Source of the DNA: Hedera helix
Taxonomy: Eukaryota > Streptophyta > Magnoliopsida > Apiales > Araliaceae
DNA: 64,000 nt
Assembly (NCBI GenBank): GCA_947179155.2
Contig: OX359282.1
Coordinates: 12,858,533 to 12,922,532 of the forward strand
Direction of reading: 5' to 3'
Of the stretch, positions 35,127 to 48,600 are shown in pieces. The position numbers and the translations under genes are program-made. How positions within the stretch are numbered: the stretch's first letter is position 1; every line of letters begins with the position of its first letter. Below the pieces are notes generated by a model that was not told where the DNA came from, made no database searches, and worked only from the letters and a program-made list of their open reading frames with translations.

Positions 35127-38100
35127 ATGACTCATAATCACCTATTTGTTTGCAAATTTTGAGGAAATAACGAACCGAATAGCAAGTTTCCTTAAATGAC
35201 GACTTGCGTACCTTGTACGCATTGTTTTCAATGCGAGTTTGATAGGATTGCTCCTTTTGAGGATAACCGAAGTGTAACGAAGTAATATGACTACTAATCA
35301 CGTATTTGTTTGCAAATTTTGAGGAAATAACGAACCGAATAGCAAGTTTCCTCAAATGAAGACTTGCGTACCTTGTACGCATTGTTTTCATTGCGAGTTT
35401 GATAGGATTGCTCCTTTTGAGGGTAACCGAAGTGTAACGAAGTAATATGACTCCTAATCACCTATTTGTTTGCAAATTTTGAGGAAATAACGAACCGATT
35501 AGCAAGTTTCTCAAATGAAGACTTGCGTACGTTGTACGCGTTGTTTTCAATGCGAGAGTGATAGGATTGCTTCTTTTGAGGCTAACCGAAGTATAACAAA
35601 GTAATATGACTCCTAATCACCTATTTGTTTGCAAATTTTGAGGAAATAACGAACCGAATAGCAAGTTTCCTCAAATGACGACTTACGTACCTTGTACGCA
35701 TTGTTTTCAATGCGAGTTTGATAGGATTGCTCCTTTTGAGGATAACCGAAGTGTAACGAAGTAATATGACTCCTAATCATCTATTTGTTTGCAAATTTTG
35801 AGGAAATAACGAACCGACTAGCAAGTTTCCTCAAATGAAGACTTGCGTACGTTGTACGCATTGTTTTCATTGCGAGTTTGATAGGATTGGTCCTTTTGAG
35901 GATAACCGTAGTGTAATGAAGTAATATGACTACTAATCACGTATTTGTTTGCAAATTTTGAGGAAATAACGAACCGAATAGCAAGTTTCCTCAAATGAAG
36001 ACTTGCGTACCTTGTACGCATTGTTTTCATTGCGAGTTTGATAGGATTGCTCCTTTTGAGGGTAACCGAAGTGTAACGAAGTAATATGACTCCTAATCAC
36101 CTATTTGTTTGCAAATTTTGAGGAAATAACGAACCGATTAGCAAGTTTCTCAAATGAAGACTTGCGTACGTTGTACGCGTTATTTTCAATGCGAGAGTGA
36201 TAGGATTGCTTCTTTTGAGGCTAACCGAAGTATAACAAAGTAATATGACTACTAATCACCTATTTGTTTGCAAATTTTGAGGAAATAACGAACCGAATAG
36301 CAAGTTTCCTCAAATGAAGACTTGCGTACCTTGTACGCATTGTTTTCATTGCGAGTTTGATAGGATTGCTCTTTTTGAGGGTAACCGAAGTGTAACGAAG
36401 TAATATGACTCCTAATCACCTATTTGTTTGCAAATTTTGAGGAAATAACGAACCGAATAGCAAGTTTCCTCAAATGAAGACTTGCGTACCTTGTACGCAT
36501 TGTTTTCATTGCGAGTTTGATAGGATTGCTCTTTTTGAGGGTAACCGAAGTATAACAAAGTAATATGACTCCTAATCACCTATTTGTTTGCAAATGTTGA
36601 GGAAATAACGAACCGAATAGCAAGTTTCCTCAAATGAAGACTTGCGTACCTTGTACGCATTGTTTTCATTGCGAGTTTTGATAGGATTGGTCTTTTTGAG
36701 GGTAACCGAAGTGTAACGAAGTAATGTGACTCCTAATCACTTATTTGTTTGCAAATTTTGAGGAAATAACGAACCGATTAGCAAGTTTCTCAAATGAAGA
36801 CTTGCGTACGTCGTACGCGCTGTTTTCAATGCGAGAGTGATAGGATTGCTTCTTTTGAGGCTAACTGAAGTATAACAAAGTAATATGACTCCTAATCACC
36901 TATTTGTTTGCAAATTTTGAGGAAATAATGAACCGAATAGCATGTTTCCTCAAATGAAGACTTGCGTACGTTGTACGCATTGTTTTCGATGCGAGTTTGA
37001 TAGGATTGCTCCTTTTGTAGATAACCGAAGTGTAACGAAGTAATATGACTCCTAATCATCTATTTGTTTGCAAATTTTGAGGAAATAACGAACCGATTAG
37101 CAAGTTTCCTCAAATAAAGACTTGCGTACGTTGTACGCATTGTTTTCAATGCGAGTTTGATAGGATTGCTCCTTTTGAGGATAACCGAAGTGTAACGAAG
37201 TAATATGACTCCTAATCATCTATTTGTTTGCAAATTTTGAGGAAATAACGAACCGACTAGCAAGTTTCCTCAAATGAAGACTTGCGTACGTTGTACGCGT
37301 TGTTTTCATTGCGAGTTTGATAGGATTGGTCCTTTTGAGGGTAGCCGAAGTGTAACGAAGTAATATGACTCCTAATCACCTATTTGTTTGCAAATTTTGA
37401 GGAAATAACGAACCGATTAGCAAGTTTCCTCAAATTAAGACTTGCGTACCTTGTACGCATTGTTTTTAATGCGAGTTTGATAGGATTGCTCCTTTTGAGG
37501 ATAACTGAAGTGTAACGAAGTAATATGACTCCTAATCATCTATTTGTTTGCAAATTTTGAGGAAATAACGAACCGACAAGCAAGTTTCCTCAAATGAAGA
37601 CTTGCGTACGTTGTATGCATTGTTTTCATTGCGAGTTTGATAGGATTGGTCCTTTTGAGGATAACCGAAGTGTAGCGAATGACTACTAATCACGTAATTG
37701 GTTGCAAATTTTGAGGAAATAACGAACCGAATAGCAAGTTTCCTCAAATGAAGACTTGCGTACCTTGTACGCATTGTTTTCATTGCGAGTTTGATAGGAT
37801 TGCTTCTTTTGAGGGTAACCGAAGCGTAACGAAGTAATATGACTTCTCATCACCTATTTGTTTGAAAATTTTGAGGAAATAACGAACCGAATAGCAAGTT
37901 TCCTCAAATGAAGACTTCCATACATTGTACGCATTGTTTTCGATGCGAGTTTCATAGGATTGCTCCTTTTGAGTATAACCGAAGTGTAACGAAGTAATAT
38001 GACTCCTAATCACCTATTTGTTTGCAAATTTTGAGAAAATAACGAACCGATTAAAAAGTTTCCTCAAATGAAGACTTGCGTACCTTGTACGCATTGTTTT

Positions 38101-41100
38101 CATTGCGAGTTTGATAGGATTGCTCTTTTTGAGGGTAACCGAAGTGTAACGAAGTAATATGACTCCTAATCACCTATTTGTTTGCAAATTTTGAGGAAAT
38201 AACGAACCGATTAGCAAGTTTCTCAAATGAAGACTTGCGTACGTTGTACGCGTTGTTTTCAATGCGAGAGTGATAGGATTGCTCCTTTTGAGGATAACCG
38301 AAGTGTAACGAAGTAATATGACTCCTAATCACCTATTTGTTTGCAAATTTTGAGAAAATAACGAACCGATTAACAAGTTTCCTCAAATGAAGACTTGCGT
38401 ACCTTGTACGCATTGTTTTCATTGCGAGTTTGATAGGATTGCTCTTTTTGAGGGTAACCGAAGTGTAACGAAGTAATATGACTCCTAATCACCTATTTGT
38501 TTGCAAATTTTGAGGAAATAACGAACCGATTAGCAAGTTTCTCAAATGAAGACTTGCGTACGTTGTACGCGTTGTTTTCAATGCGAGAGTGATAGGATTG
38601 CTCCTTTTGAGGATAACCGAAGTGTAACGAAGTAATATGACTCCTAATCACCTATTTGTTTGCAAATTTTGAGAAAATAACGAACCGATTAACAAGTTTC
38701 CTCAAATGAAGACTTGCGTACCTTGTACGCATTGTTTTCATTGCGAGTTTGATAGGATTGCTCTTTTTGAGGGTAACCGAAGTGTAACGAAGTAATATGA
38801 CTCCTCATCACCTATTTGTTTGCAAATTTTGAGGAAATAACGAACCGATTAGCAAGTTTCTCAAATGAAGACTTGCGTACGTTGTACGCGTTGTTTTCAA
38901 TGCGAGAGTGATAGGCTTGCTCCTTTTGAGGGTAACCGAAGTGTAACGAAGTAATATGACTACTAATCACGTATTTGTGTGCAAATTTTGAGGAAATAAC
39001 GAACCGAATAGCAAGTTTCCTCAAATGAAGACTTGCGTACCTTGTACGCATTGTTTTCATTGCGAGTTTGATAGGATCGCTCCTTTTGAGGGTAACGGAA
39101 GCGTAACGAAGTAATATGACTTCTCATCACCTATTTGTTTGAAAATTTTGAGGAAATAACGAACCAAATAGCAAGTTTTCTCAAATGAAGACTTCCGTAC
39201 CTTGTACGGATTGTTTTCGATGCGAGTTTGATAGGATTGCTCCTTTTGAGTATAACCGAAGTTTAACGAAGTAATATGACTCCTAATAACCTATTTGTTT
39301 GCAAATTTTGAGGAAATAACGAACCGAATAGCAAGTTTCCTCAAATGAAGACTTGCGTACCTTGTACGCATTGTTTTCATTGCGAGTTTGATAGGATTGC
39401 TCTTTTTGAGGGTAACCGAAGTATAACGACGTAATATGACTCCTAATCATCTATTTGTTTGCAAATTTTGAGGAAATAACGAACCGATTAGCAAGTTTCT
39501 CAAATGAACACTTGCGTACGTTGTACGCGTTGTTTTCAATGCGAGAGTGATAGGATTGCTTCTTTTGAGGCTAACCGAAGTATAACAAAGTAATATGACT
39601 ACCAATAACCTATTTGTATGCAAATTTTGAGGAAATAACGAACCGATTAGCAAGTTTCTCGAATGAAGACTTGCGTACGTTGTACGCGTTGTTTTCAATG
39701 CGAGAGTTATAGGATTGCTTATTTTGAGGCTAACCGAAGTATAACAAAGTAATATTACTCCTAATCACCTATTTGTTTGCAAATTTTGAGGAAATAACGA
39801 ACCGAATAGCAAGTTTCCTCAAATGACGACTTGCGTACCTTGTACGCATTGTTTTCAATGCGAGTTTGATAGGATTGCTCCTTTTGAGGATAACCGAAGT
39901 GTAACGAAGTAATATGACTCCTAATCATCTAGTTGTTTGCAAATTTTGAGGAAATAACGAACCGACTAGCAAGTTTCCTCAAATGAAGACTTGCGTACGT
40001 TGTACGCATTGTTTTCATTGCGAGTTTGATAGGATTGGTCCTTTTGAGGATAACCGTAGTGTAACGAAGTAATATGACTACTAATCACGTATTTGTTTGC
40101 AAATTTTGAGGAAATAACGAACCGAATAGCAAGTTTCCTCAAATGAAGACTTGCGTACCTTGTACGCATTGTTTTCATTGCGAGTTTGATAGGATTGCTC
40201 CTTTTGAGGGTAACCGAAGTGTAACAAAGTAATATGACTCCTAATCACCTATTTGTTTGCAAATTTTGAGGAAATAACGAACCGATTAGCAAGTTTCTCA
40301 AATGAAGACTTGCGTACGTTGTACGCGTTGTTTTCAATGCGAGAGTGATAGGATTGCTTCTTTTGAGGCTAACCGAAGTATAACAAAGTAATATGACTCC
40401 TAATCACCTATTTGTTTGCAAATTTTGAGGAAATAACAAACCGAATAGGAAGTTTCCTTAAATGAAGACTTGCGTACCTTGTACGCATTGTTTTCATTGC
40501 GAGTTTGATAGGATTGCTCTTTTTGAGGGTAACCGAAGTGTAACGAAGTAATATGACTCCTAATCACCTATTTGTTTGCAAATTTTGAGGAAATAACGAA
40601 CCGAATAGAAGGTTTCCTCAAATGAAGACTTGCGTACCTTGTAGGCATTGTTTTCAATGCGAGTTTGATAGGATTGCTCCTTTTGAGGATAACCGAAGTG
40701 TAACGAAGTAATATGACTCCTAATCATCTATTTGTTTGCAAATTTTGAGGAAATAACGAACCGATTAGCAAGTTTCCTCAAATGAAGACTTGCGTACGTT
40801 GTACGCATTGTTTTCAATGCGAGTTTGATAGGATTGCTCCTTTTGAGGATAACCGAAGTGTAACGAAGTAATATGACTCCTAATCATCTATTTGTTTGCA
40901 AATTTTGAGGAAATAATGAACCGACTAGCAAGTTTCCTCAAATGAAGACTTGCGTACGTTGTACGCATTGTTTTCATTGCGAGTTTGATAGGATTGGTCC
41001 TTTTGAGGATAACCGAAGTGTAACGAAGTAATATGACTCCTAATCACCTATTTGTTTGCAAATTTTGAGGAAATAACGAACCGAATAGCAAGTTTCCTCA

Positions 41101-44100
41101 AATGAAGACTTGCGTACCTTGTACGCATTGTTTTCATTGCGAGTTTGATAGGATTACTCTTTTTGAGGGTAACCGAAGTGTAACGACGTAATATGACTCC
41201 TAATCATCTATTTGTTTGCAAATTTTGAGAAAATAACGAACCGATTAGCAAGTTTCTCAAATGAAGACTTGTGTACGTTGTACGCATTGTTTTCAATGCG
41301 AGAGTGATAGGATTGCTTCTTTTGAGGCTAACCGAAGTATAACAAAGTAATATGACTACTAATCACCTATTTGTTTGCAAATTTTGAGGAAATAACGAAC
41401 GGATTAGCAAGTTTCTCAAATGAAGACTTGCGTACGTTGTACGCGTTGTTTTCAATGCGAGAGTGATAGGATTGCTTATTTTGAGGCTAACCGAAGTATA
41501 ACAAAGTAATATAACTCCTAATCACCTATTTGTTTGCAAATTTTGAGGAAATAACGAACCGAATAGCAAGTTTCCTCAAATGACGACTTTCATACCTTGT
41601 ACGCATTGTTTTCAATGCGAGTTTGATAGGATTGCTACTTTTGAGGATAACCGAAGTGTAACGAAGTAATATGACTCCTAATCATCTATTTGTTTGCAAA
41701 TTTTGAGGAAATAACGAACCGACTAGCAAGTTTCCTCAAATGAAGACTTGCGTACGCTGTACGCATTGTTTTCATTGCGAGTTTGATAGGATTGGTCCTT
41801 TTGAGGATAACCGTAGTGTAACGAAGTAATATGACTATTAATCACGTATTTGTTTGCAAATTTTGAGGAAATAACGAACCGAATAGCAAGTTTCCTCAAA
41901 TGAAGACTTGCGTACCTTGTACGCATTGTTTTCACTGCGAGTTTTATAGGATTGCTCCTTTTGAGGGTAACCGAAGTGTAACGAAGTAATAGGACTCCTA
42001 ATCACCTATTTGTTTGCAAATTTTGAGGAAATAACGAACCGATTAGCAAGTTTCTCAAATGAAGACTTGCGTACGTTGTACGCGTTGTTTTCAATGCGAG
42101 AGTGATAGGATTGCTTCTTTTGAGGCTAACCGAAGTATAACAAAGTAATATGACTACTAATCACTTATTTGTTTGCAAATTTTGAGGAAATAACGAACCG
42201 AATAGCAAGTTTCCTCAAATGAAGACTTGCGTACCTTGTACGCATTGTTTTCATTGCGAGTTTGATAGGATTGCTCTTTTTGAGGGTAACCGAAGTGTAA
42301 CGAAGTAATATGACTCATAATCACCTATTTGTTTGCAAATTTTGAGGAAATAACGAACCGAATAGCAAGTTTCCTCAAATGAAGACTTGCGTACCTTGTA
42401 CGCATTGTTTTCATTGCGAGTTTGATAGGATTGCTCTTTTTGCGGGTAACCGAAGTGTAACGAAGTAATATGACTCCTAATCACCTATTTGTTTGCAAAC
42501 TTTGAGGAAATAACGAACCGATTAGCAAGTTTCTCAAATGAAGACTTGCGTACGTTGTACGCGTTCTTTTCAATGCGAGAGTGATAGGATTGCTTCTTTT
42601 GAGGCTAACCGAAGTATAACAAAGTAATATGACTCCTAATCACCTATTTGTTTGCAAATTTTGAGGAAATAACGAACCGAATAGCAAGTTTCCTCAAATG
42701 ACGACTTGCGTACCTTGTACGCATTGTTTTCAATGCGAGTTTGATAGGATTGCTCCTTTTGAGGATAACCGAAGTGTAACGAAGTAATATGACTACTAAT
42801 TACGTATTTGTTTGCAAATTTTGAGGAAATAACGAATCGAATAGCAAGTTTCCTCAAATGAAGACTTGCGTACCTTGTACGCATTGTTTTCATTGCGAGT
42901 TTGATAGGATTGCTCTTTTTGAGGGTAACCGAAGTGTAACGAAGTAATATGACTCCTAATCACCTATTTGTTTGCAAATTTTGAGGAAATAACGAACCGA
43001 TTAGCAAGTTTCTCAAATGAAGACTTGCGTGCGTTGTACGCGTTGTTTTCAATGCGAGAGTGATAGGATTGCTTCTTTTGAGGCTAATCGAAGTATAACA
43101 AAGTAATATGACTACTAATCACCTATTTGTTTGCAAATTTTGAGGAAATAACGAACCGAATAGCAAGTTTCCTCAAATGAAGACTTGAGTACCTTGTAGG
43201 CATTGTTTTCAATGCGAGTTTGATAGGATTGCTCCTTTTGAGGATAAACCAAGTGTAACGAAGTAATATGACTCCTAATCATCTATTTGTTTGCAAATTT
43301 TGAGGAAATAACGAACCGACTAGCAAGTTTCCTCAAATGAAGACTTGCGTACGTTGTACGCATTGTTTTCATTGCGAGTTTGATAGGATTGGTCCTTTTG
43401 AGGATAACCGTAGTGTAACGAAGTAATATGACTACTAATCACGTATTTGTTTGCAAAATTTGAGGAAATAACGAACCGAATAGCAAGTTTCCTCAAATGA
43501 AGACTTGAGTACCTTGTAGGCATTGTTTTCAATGCGAGTTTGATAGGATTGCTCCTTTTGAGGATAAACCAAGTGTAACGAAGTAATATGACTCCTAATC
43601 ATCTATTTGTTTGCAAATTTTGAGGAAATAACGAACCGACTAGCAAGTTTCCTCAAATGAAGACTTGCGTACGTTGTACGCATTGTTTTCATTGCGAGTT
43701 TGATAGGATTGGTCCTTTTGAGGATAACCGTAGTGTAACGAAGTAATATGACTACTAATCACGTATTTGCTTGCAAATTTTGAGGAAATAACGAACCGAA
43801 TAGCAAGTTTCCTCAAATGAAGACTTGCGTACCTTGTACGCATTGTTTTCATTGCGAGTTTTATAGGATTGCTCCTTTTGAGGGTACCCGAAGTGTAACG
43901 AAGTAATATGACTCCTAATCACCTATTTGTTTGCAAAGTTTGAGAAAATAACGAACCGATTAGCAAGTTTCTCAAATGAAGACTTGCGTACGTTGTACGC
44001 GTTGTTTTCAATGCGAGAGTGATAGGATTGCTTCTTTTGAGGCTAACCGAAGTATAACAAAGTAATATGACTACTAATCACCTATTTGTTTGCAAATTTT

Positions 44101-45180
44101 GAGGAAATAACGAAACCGAATAGCAAGTTTCCTCAAATGAAGACTTGCGTACCTTGTACGCATTGTTTTCATTGCAAGTTTGACAGGATTGCTCTTTTGA
44201 GGGTAACCGAAGTGTAACGAAGGTAATATGACTCCTAATCACCTATTTGTTTGCAAATTTTGAGGAAATAACGAACCGAATAGCAAGTTTCCTCAAATGA
44301 AGACTTGCGTACCTTGTACGCATTGTTTTCATTGCGAGTTTGATAGGATTGCTCTTTTTGAGGGTAACCGAAGTGTAACGAAGTAATATGACTCCTAATC
44401 ACCTATTTGTTTGCAAATTTTGAGGAAATAACGAACCGATTAGCAAGTTTCTCAAATGAAGACTTGCGTACGTTGTACGCGTTGTTTTCAATGTGAGAGT
44501 GATAGAATTGCTTCTTTTGAGGCTAACCGAAGTCATAACAAAGTAATATGACTCCTAATCACCTATTTGTTTGCAAATTTTGAGGAAATAACGAACCGAA
44601 TAGCAAGTTTCCTCAAATGAAGACTTGAGTACCTTGTAGGCATTGTTTTCAATGCGAGTTTGATAGGATTGCTCCTTTTGAGGATAAACGAAGTGTAACG
44701 AAGTAATATTGACTCCTAATCATCTATTTGTTTGCAAATTTTGAGGAAATAACGAACCGACTAGCAAGTTTCCTCAAATGAAGACTTGCGTACGTTGTAC
44801 GCATTGTTTTTATTGCGAGTTTGATAGGATTGGTCCTTTTGAGGATAACCGAAGTGTAACGAAGTAATATGACTACTAATCACGTATTTGTTTGCAAATT
44901 TTAAGGAAATAACGAACCGATTAGCAAGTTTCTCAAATGAAGACTTGAGTACGTTGTACGCGTTGTTTTCAATGCGAGAGTGATAGGATTACTTCTTTTG
45001 AGGCTAACCGAAGTATAACAAAGTAATATGACTCCTAATCACCTATTTGTTTGCAAATTTTGAGGAAATAACGAACCGAATAGCAAGTTTCCTCAAATGA
45101 CGACTTGCGTACCTTGTACGCATTGTTTTCAATGCGAGTTTGATAGGATTGCTCCTTTGAGGATAACCGAAGTGTAACGA
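35127..45180 (-). repeat. ~160-bp satellite array, block right of the young element
   Basis: About 63 monomers in the same orientation as 8794-25379. It begins with the ATGAC duplicate and continues the monomer broken at 25379. Composite blocks recur at multiples of the monomer: a GACTAGC...ACTACTAATCACG dimer recurs at about 35.8, 40.0, 41.7, 43.3 and 43.6 kb (spacings 4,148, 1,757, 1,597 and 320 bp). A 320-bp dimer is duplicated at ~43181 and ~43501. A block near 37.3-38.0 kb matches 24.2-24.9 kb. No genes. Confidence 0.96.
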
Positions 45181-45680
45181 NNNNNNNNNNNNNNNNNNNN
45201 NNNNNNNNNNNNNNNNNNNNNNNNNNNNNNNNNNNNNNNNNNNNNNNNNNNNNNNNNNNNNNNNNNNNNNNNNNNNNNNNNNNNNNNNNNNNNNNNNNNN
45301 NNNNNNNNNNNNNNNNNNNNNNNNNNNNNNNNNNNNNNNNNNNNNNNNNNNNNNNNNNNNNNNNNNNNNNNNNNNNNNNNNNNNNNNNNNNNNNNNNNNN
45401 NNNNNNNNNNNNNNNNNNNNNNNNNNNNNNNNNNNNNNNNNNNNNNNNNNNNNNNNNNNNNNNNNNNNNNNNNNNNNNNNNNNNNNNNNNNNNNNNNNNN
45501 NNNNNNNNNNNNNNNNNNNNNNNNNNNNNNNNNNNNNNNNNNNNNNNNNNNNNNNNNNNNNNNNNNNNNNNNNNNNNNNNNNNNNNNNNNNNNNNNNNNN
45601 NNNNNNNNNNNNNNNNNNNNNNNNNNNNNNNNNNNNNNNNNNNNNNNNNNNNNNNNNNNNNNNNNNNNNNNNNNNNNNNN
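45181..45680. other. Assembly gap of 500 N
   Basis: Exactly 500 undetermined bases, probably a placeholder length. Satellite lies on both sides but in opposite orientation, so the gap hides a strand switch of unknown size or a wrong join. Confidence 0.99.
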
Positions 45681-48600
45681 CCTATCAAACTCGCATTGAA
45701 AACAATGCGTACAACATACGCCAGTCTTCAATTGAGGAAACTTGCTATTCGGTTCGTTATTTCCTCAAAATTTGCAAACAAATAGGTGATTAGGAGTCAT
45801 ATTACTTTGTTATACTTCGGTTAGCCTCAAAAGAAGCAATCCTATCGCTCTCGCATTGAAAACAATGCGTACAAGGCACGCAAGTCTTCATTTGAGGAAA
45901 CTTGCTAATCGGTTCGTTATTTCCTCAAAATTTGCAAACAAATAGGTGAGTAGGAGTCATATTACTTCGTTACACTTCGGTTATCCTCAAAAGGAGCAAT
46001 CCTATCAAGCTCGCATTGAAAACAACGCGTACAACGTACGTAAGTCTTCATTTGAGGAAACTTGCAAATCGGTTCGTTATTTCCTCAAAATTTGCAAACA
46101 AATAGGTGATTAGGAGTCATATTACTTTGTTATACTTCGGTTAGCCTCAAAAGAAGCAATCCTATCACTCTCGCATTGAAAACAACGCGTACAACGTACG
46201 CAAGTCATCATTTGAGCAAACTTGCAAATCGGTTCGTTATTTCCTCAAAATTTGCAAACATATAGGTGATTACGAGTCATATTACTTCGTTCCACTTCGG
46301 TTATCCTTAAAAGGTGCAATCCGGTTAGTCTCGCATTGAAAACAATGCGTCAAAGGCACACAAGTCTTCATTTGAGGAAACTTGCTATTCGGTTCGTTAT
46401 TTCCTCAAAATTTGCAAATAAATAGGTGATTAGGAGTCATATTACTTCGTTACACTTCGGTTATCCTCAAAAGGAGCAATCCTGTGAGTCTCGCATTGAA
46501 AACAATGCGTCAAAAGGAACACAAGTGTTCATTTGAGGAAACTTGCTAATCGGTTCGTTATTTCCTCAAAATTTGCAAACAAATAGGTGATTAGGAGTCA
46601 TATTACTTCGTTACACTTCGGTTATCCTCAAAAGAAGCAATCCTAACACTCTCGCATTGAAAACAATGCGTACAATGTACGCAAGGCTTTATTTGAGGAA
46701 ACTTGCAAATCGGTTCGTTATTTCCTCAAAATTTGCAAACAAATAGGTGATTAGGAGTCATATTACTTCGTTACACTTCGGTTATCCTCAAAAGGAGCAA
46801 TCCTGTGAGTCTCGCATTGAAAACAATGCGTCAAAGGAACACAAGTCTTCATTTGAGGAAACTTGCTAATCGGTTCGTTATTTCCTCAAAATTTGCAAAC
46901 AAATAGGTGATTAGGAGTCATATTACTTCGTTACACTTCAGTTATCCTCAAAAGGAGCAATCCTATTAAACTCGCATTGAAAACAATGCGTACAATGTAC
47001 GCAAGTCTTCATTTGAGGAAACTTGTTATTCGCTTCGTTATTTCCTCAAAATTTGCAAACAAATAGGTGATTAGGAGTCATATTACTTCGTTACACTTCA
47101 GTTATCCTCAAAAGGATCAATCCTATGAGTCTCGCATTGAAAACAATGCGTCAAAGGAACACAAGTCTTCATTTGAGGAAACTTGCTATTGGGTTCGTTA
47201 TTTCCTCAAAATTTGCAAACAAATAGGTGATTAGGAGTCATATTATTTCGTTACACTTCGGTTATCCTCGAAAGGAGCAATCCTATCAAACTCGCATTGA
47301 AAACAATGCGTACAACATACGCCAGTCTTCAATTGAGGAAACTTGCTATTCGGTTCGTTATTTCCTCAAAATTTGCAAACAAATAGGTGATTAGGAGTCA
47401 TATTACTTTGTTATACTTCGGTTAGCCTCAAAAGAAGCAATCCTATCGCTCTCGCATTGAAAACAATGCGTACAAGGCACGCAAGTCTTCATTTGAGGAA
47501 ACTTGCTAATCGGTTCGTTATTTCCTCAAAATTTGCAAACAAATAGGTGAGTAGGAGTCATATTACTTCGTTACACTTCGGTTATACTCAAAAGGAGCAA
47601 TCCTATCAAGCTCGCATTGAAAACAACGCGTACAACGTACGCAAGTCTTCATTTGAGGAAACTTGCAAATCGGTTCGTTATTTCCTCAAAATTTGCAAAC
47701 AAATAGGTGATTAGGAATCATATTACTTCGTTACACTTCGGTTATCCTCAAAAGGAGCAATCCTGTGAGTCTCGCATTGAAAACAATGCGTCCAAGGAAC
47801 ACAAGTCTTCATTTGAGGAAACTTACAAATCGGTTCGTTATTTCCTCAAAATTTGCAAACAAATAGGTGATTAGGAGTCATATTAGTTCGTTACACTTCG
47901 GTTATCCTCAAAAGGAGCAATCCTATCAAACTCGGATTGAAAACAATGCGTACAACGTACGCAAGTCTTCATTTGAGGAAACTTGCTATTCGGTTCGATA
48001 TTTCCTCAAAATTTGCAAACAAATAGGTGATTAGGAGTCATATTACTTCGTTACACTTCGGTTATCCTCAAAAGAAGCAATCCTATCACTCTCGCATTGA
48101 AAATAATGCGTACGCAAGTCTTCATTTGAGGAAACTTGCTAATCGGTTCGTTATTTCCTCAAAATTTGCAAACAAATAGGTGATTAGGAGTCATATTACT
48201 TCGTTACACTTCGGTTATCCTCAAAAGGAGCAATCCTGTGAGTCTCGCATTGAAAACAATGCGTCAAAGGAACACAAGTCTTCATTTGAGGAAACTTGCT
48301 AATCGGTTCGTTATTTCCTCAAAATTTGCAAACAAATAGGTGATTAGGAGTCATATTACTTCGTTACACTTCGGTTATCCTCAAAAGAAGCAATCCTATC
48401 ACTCTCGCATTGAAAACAATGCGTACAATGTACGCAAGTCTTCATTTGAGGAAACTTGCTAATCGGTTCGTTATTTCCTCAAAATTTGCAAACAAATAGG
48501 TGATTAGGAGTCATATTACTTCGTTACACTTCGGTTATCCTCAAAAGGAGCAATCCTGTGAGTCTCGCATTGAAAACAATGCGTCAAAGGAACACAAGTC

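Noticed and set aside
45035..45731. 200-217-codon frames across the gap
   Set aside because: They consist mostly of undetermined bases; the apparent length comes from N not being read as stop.
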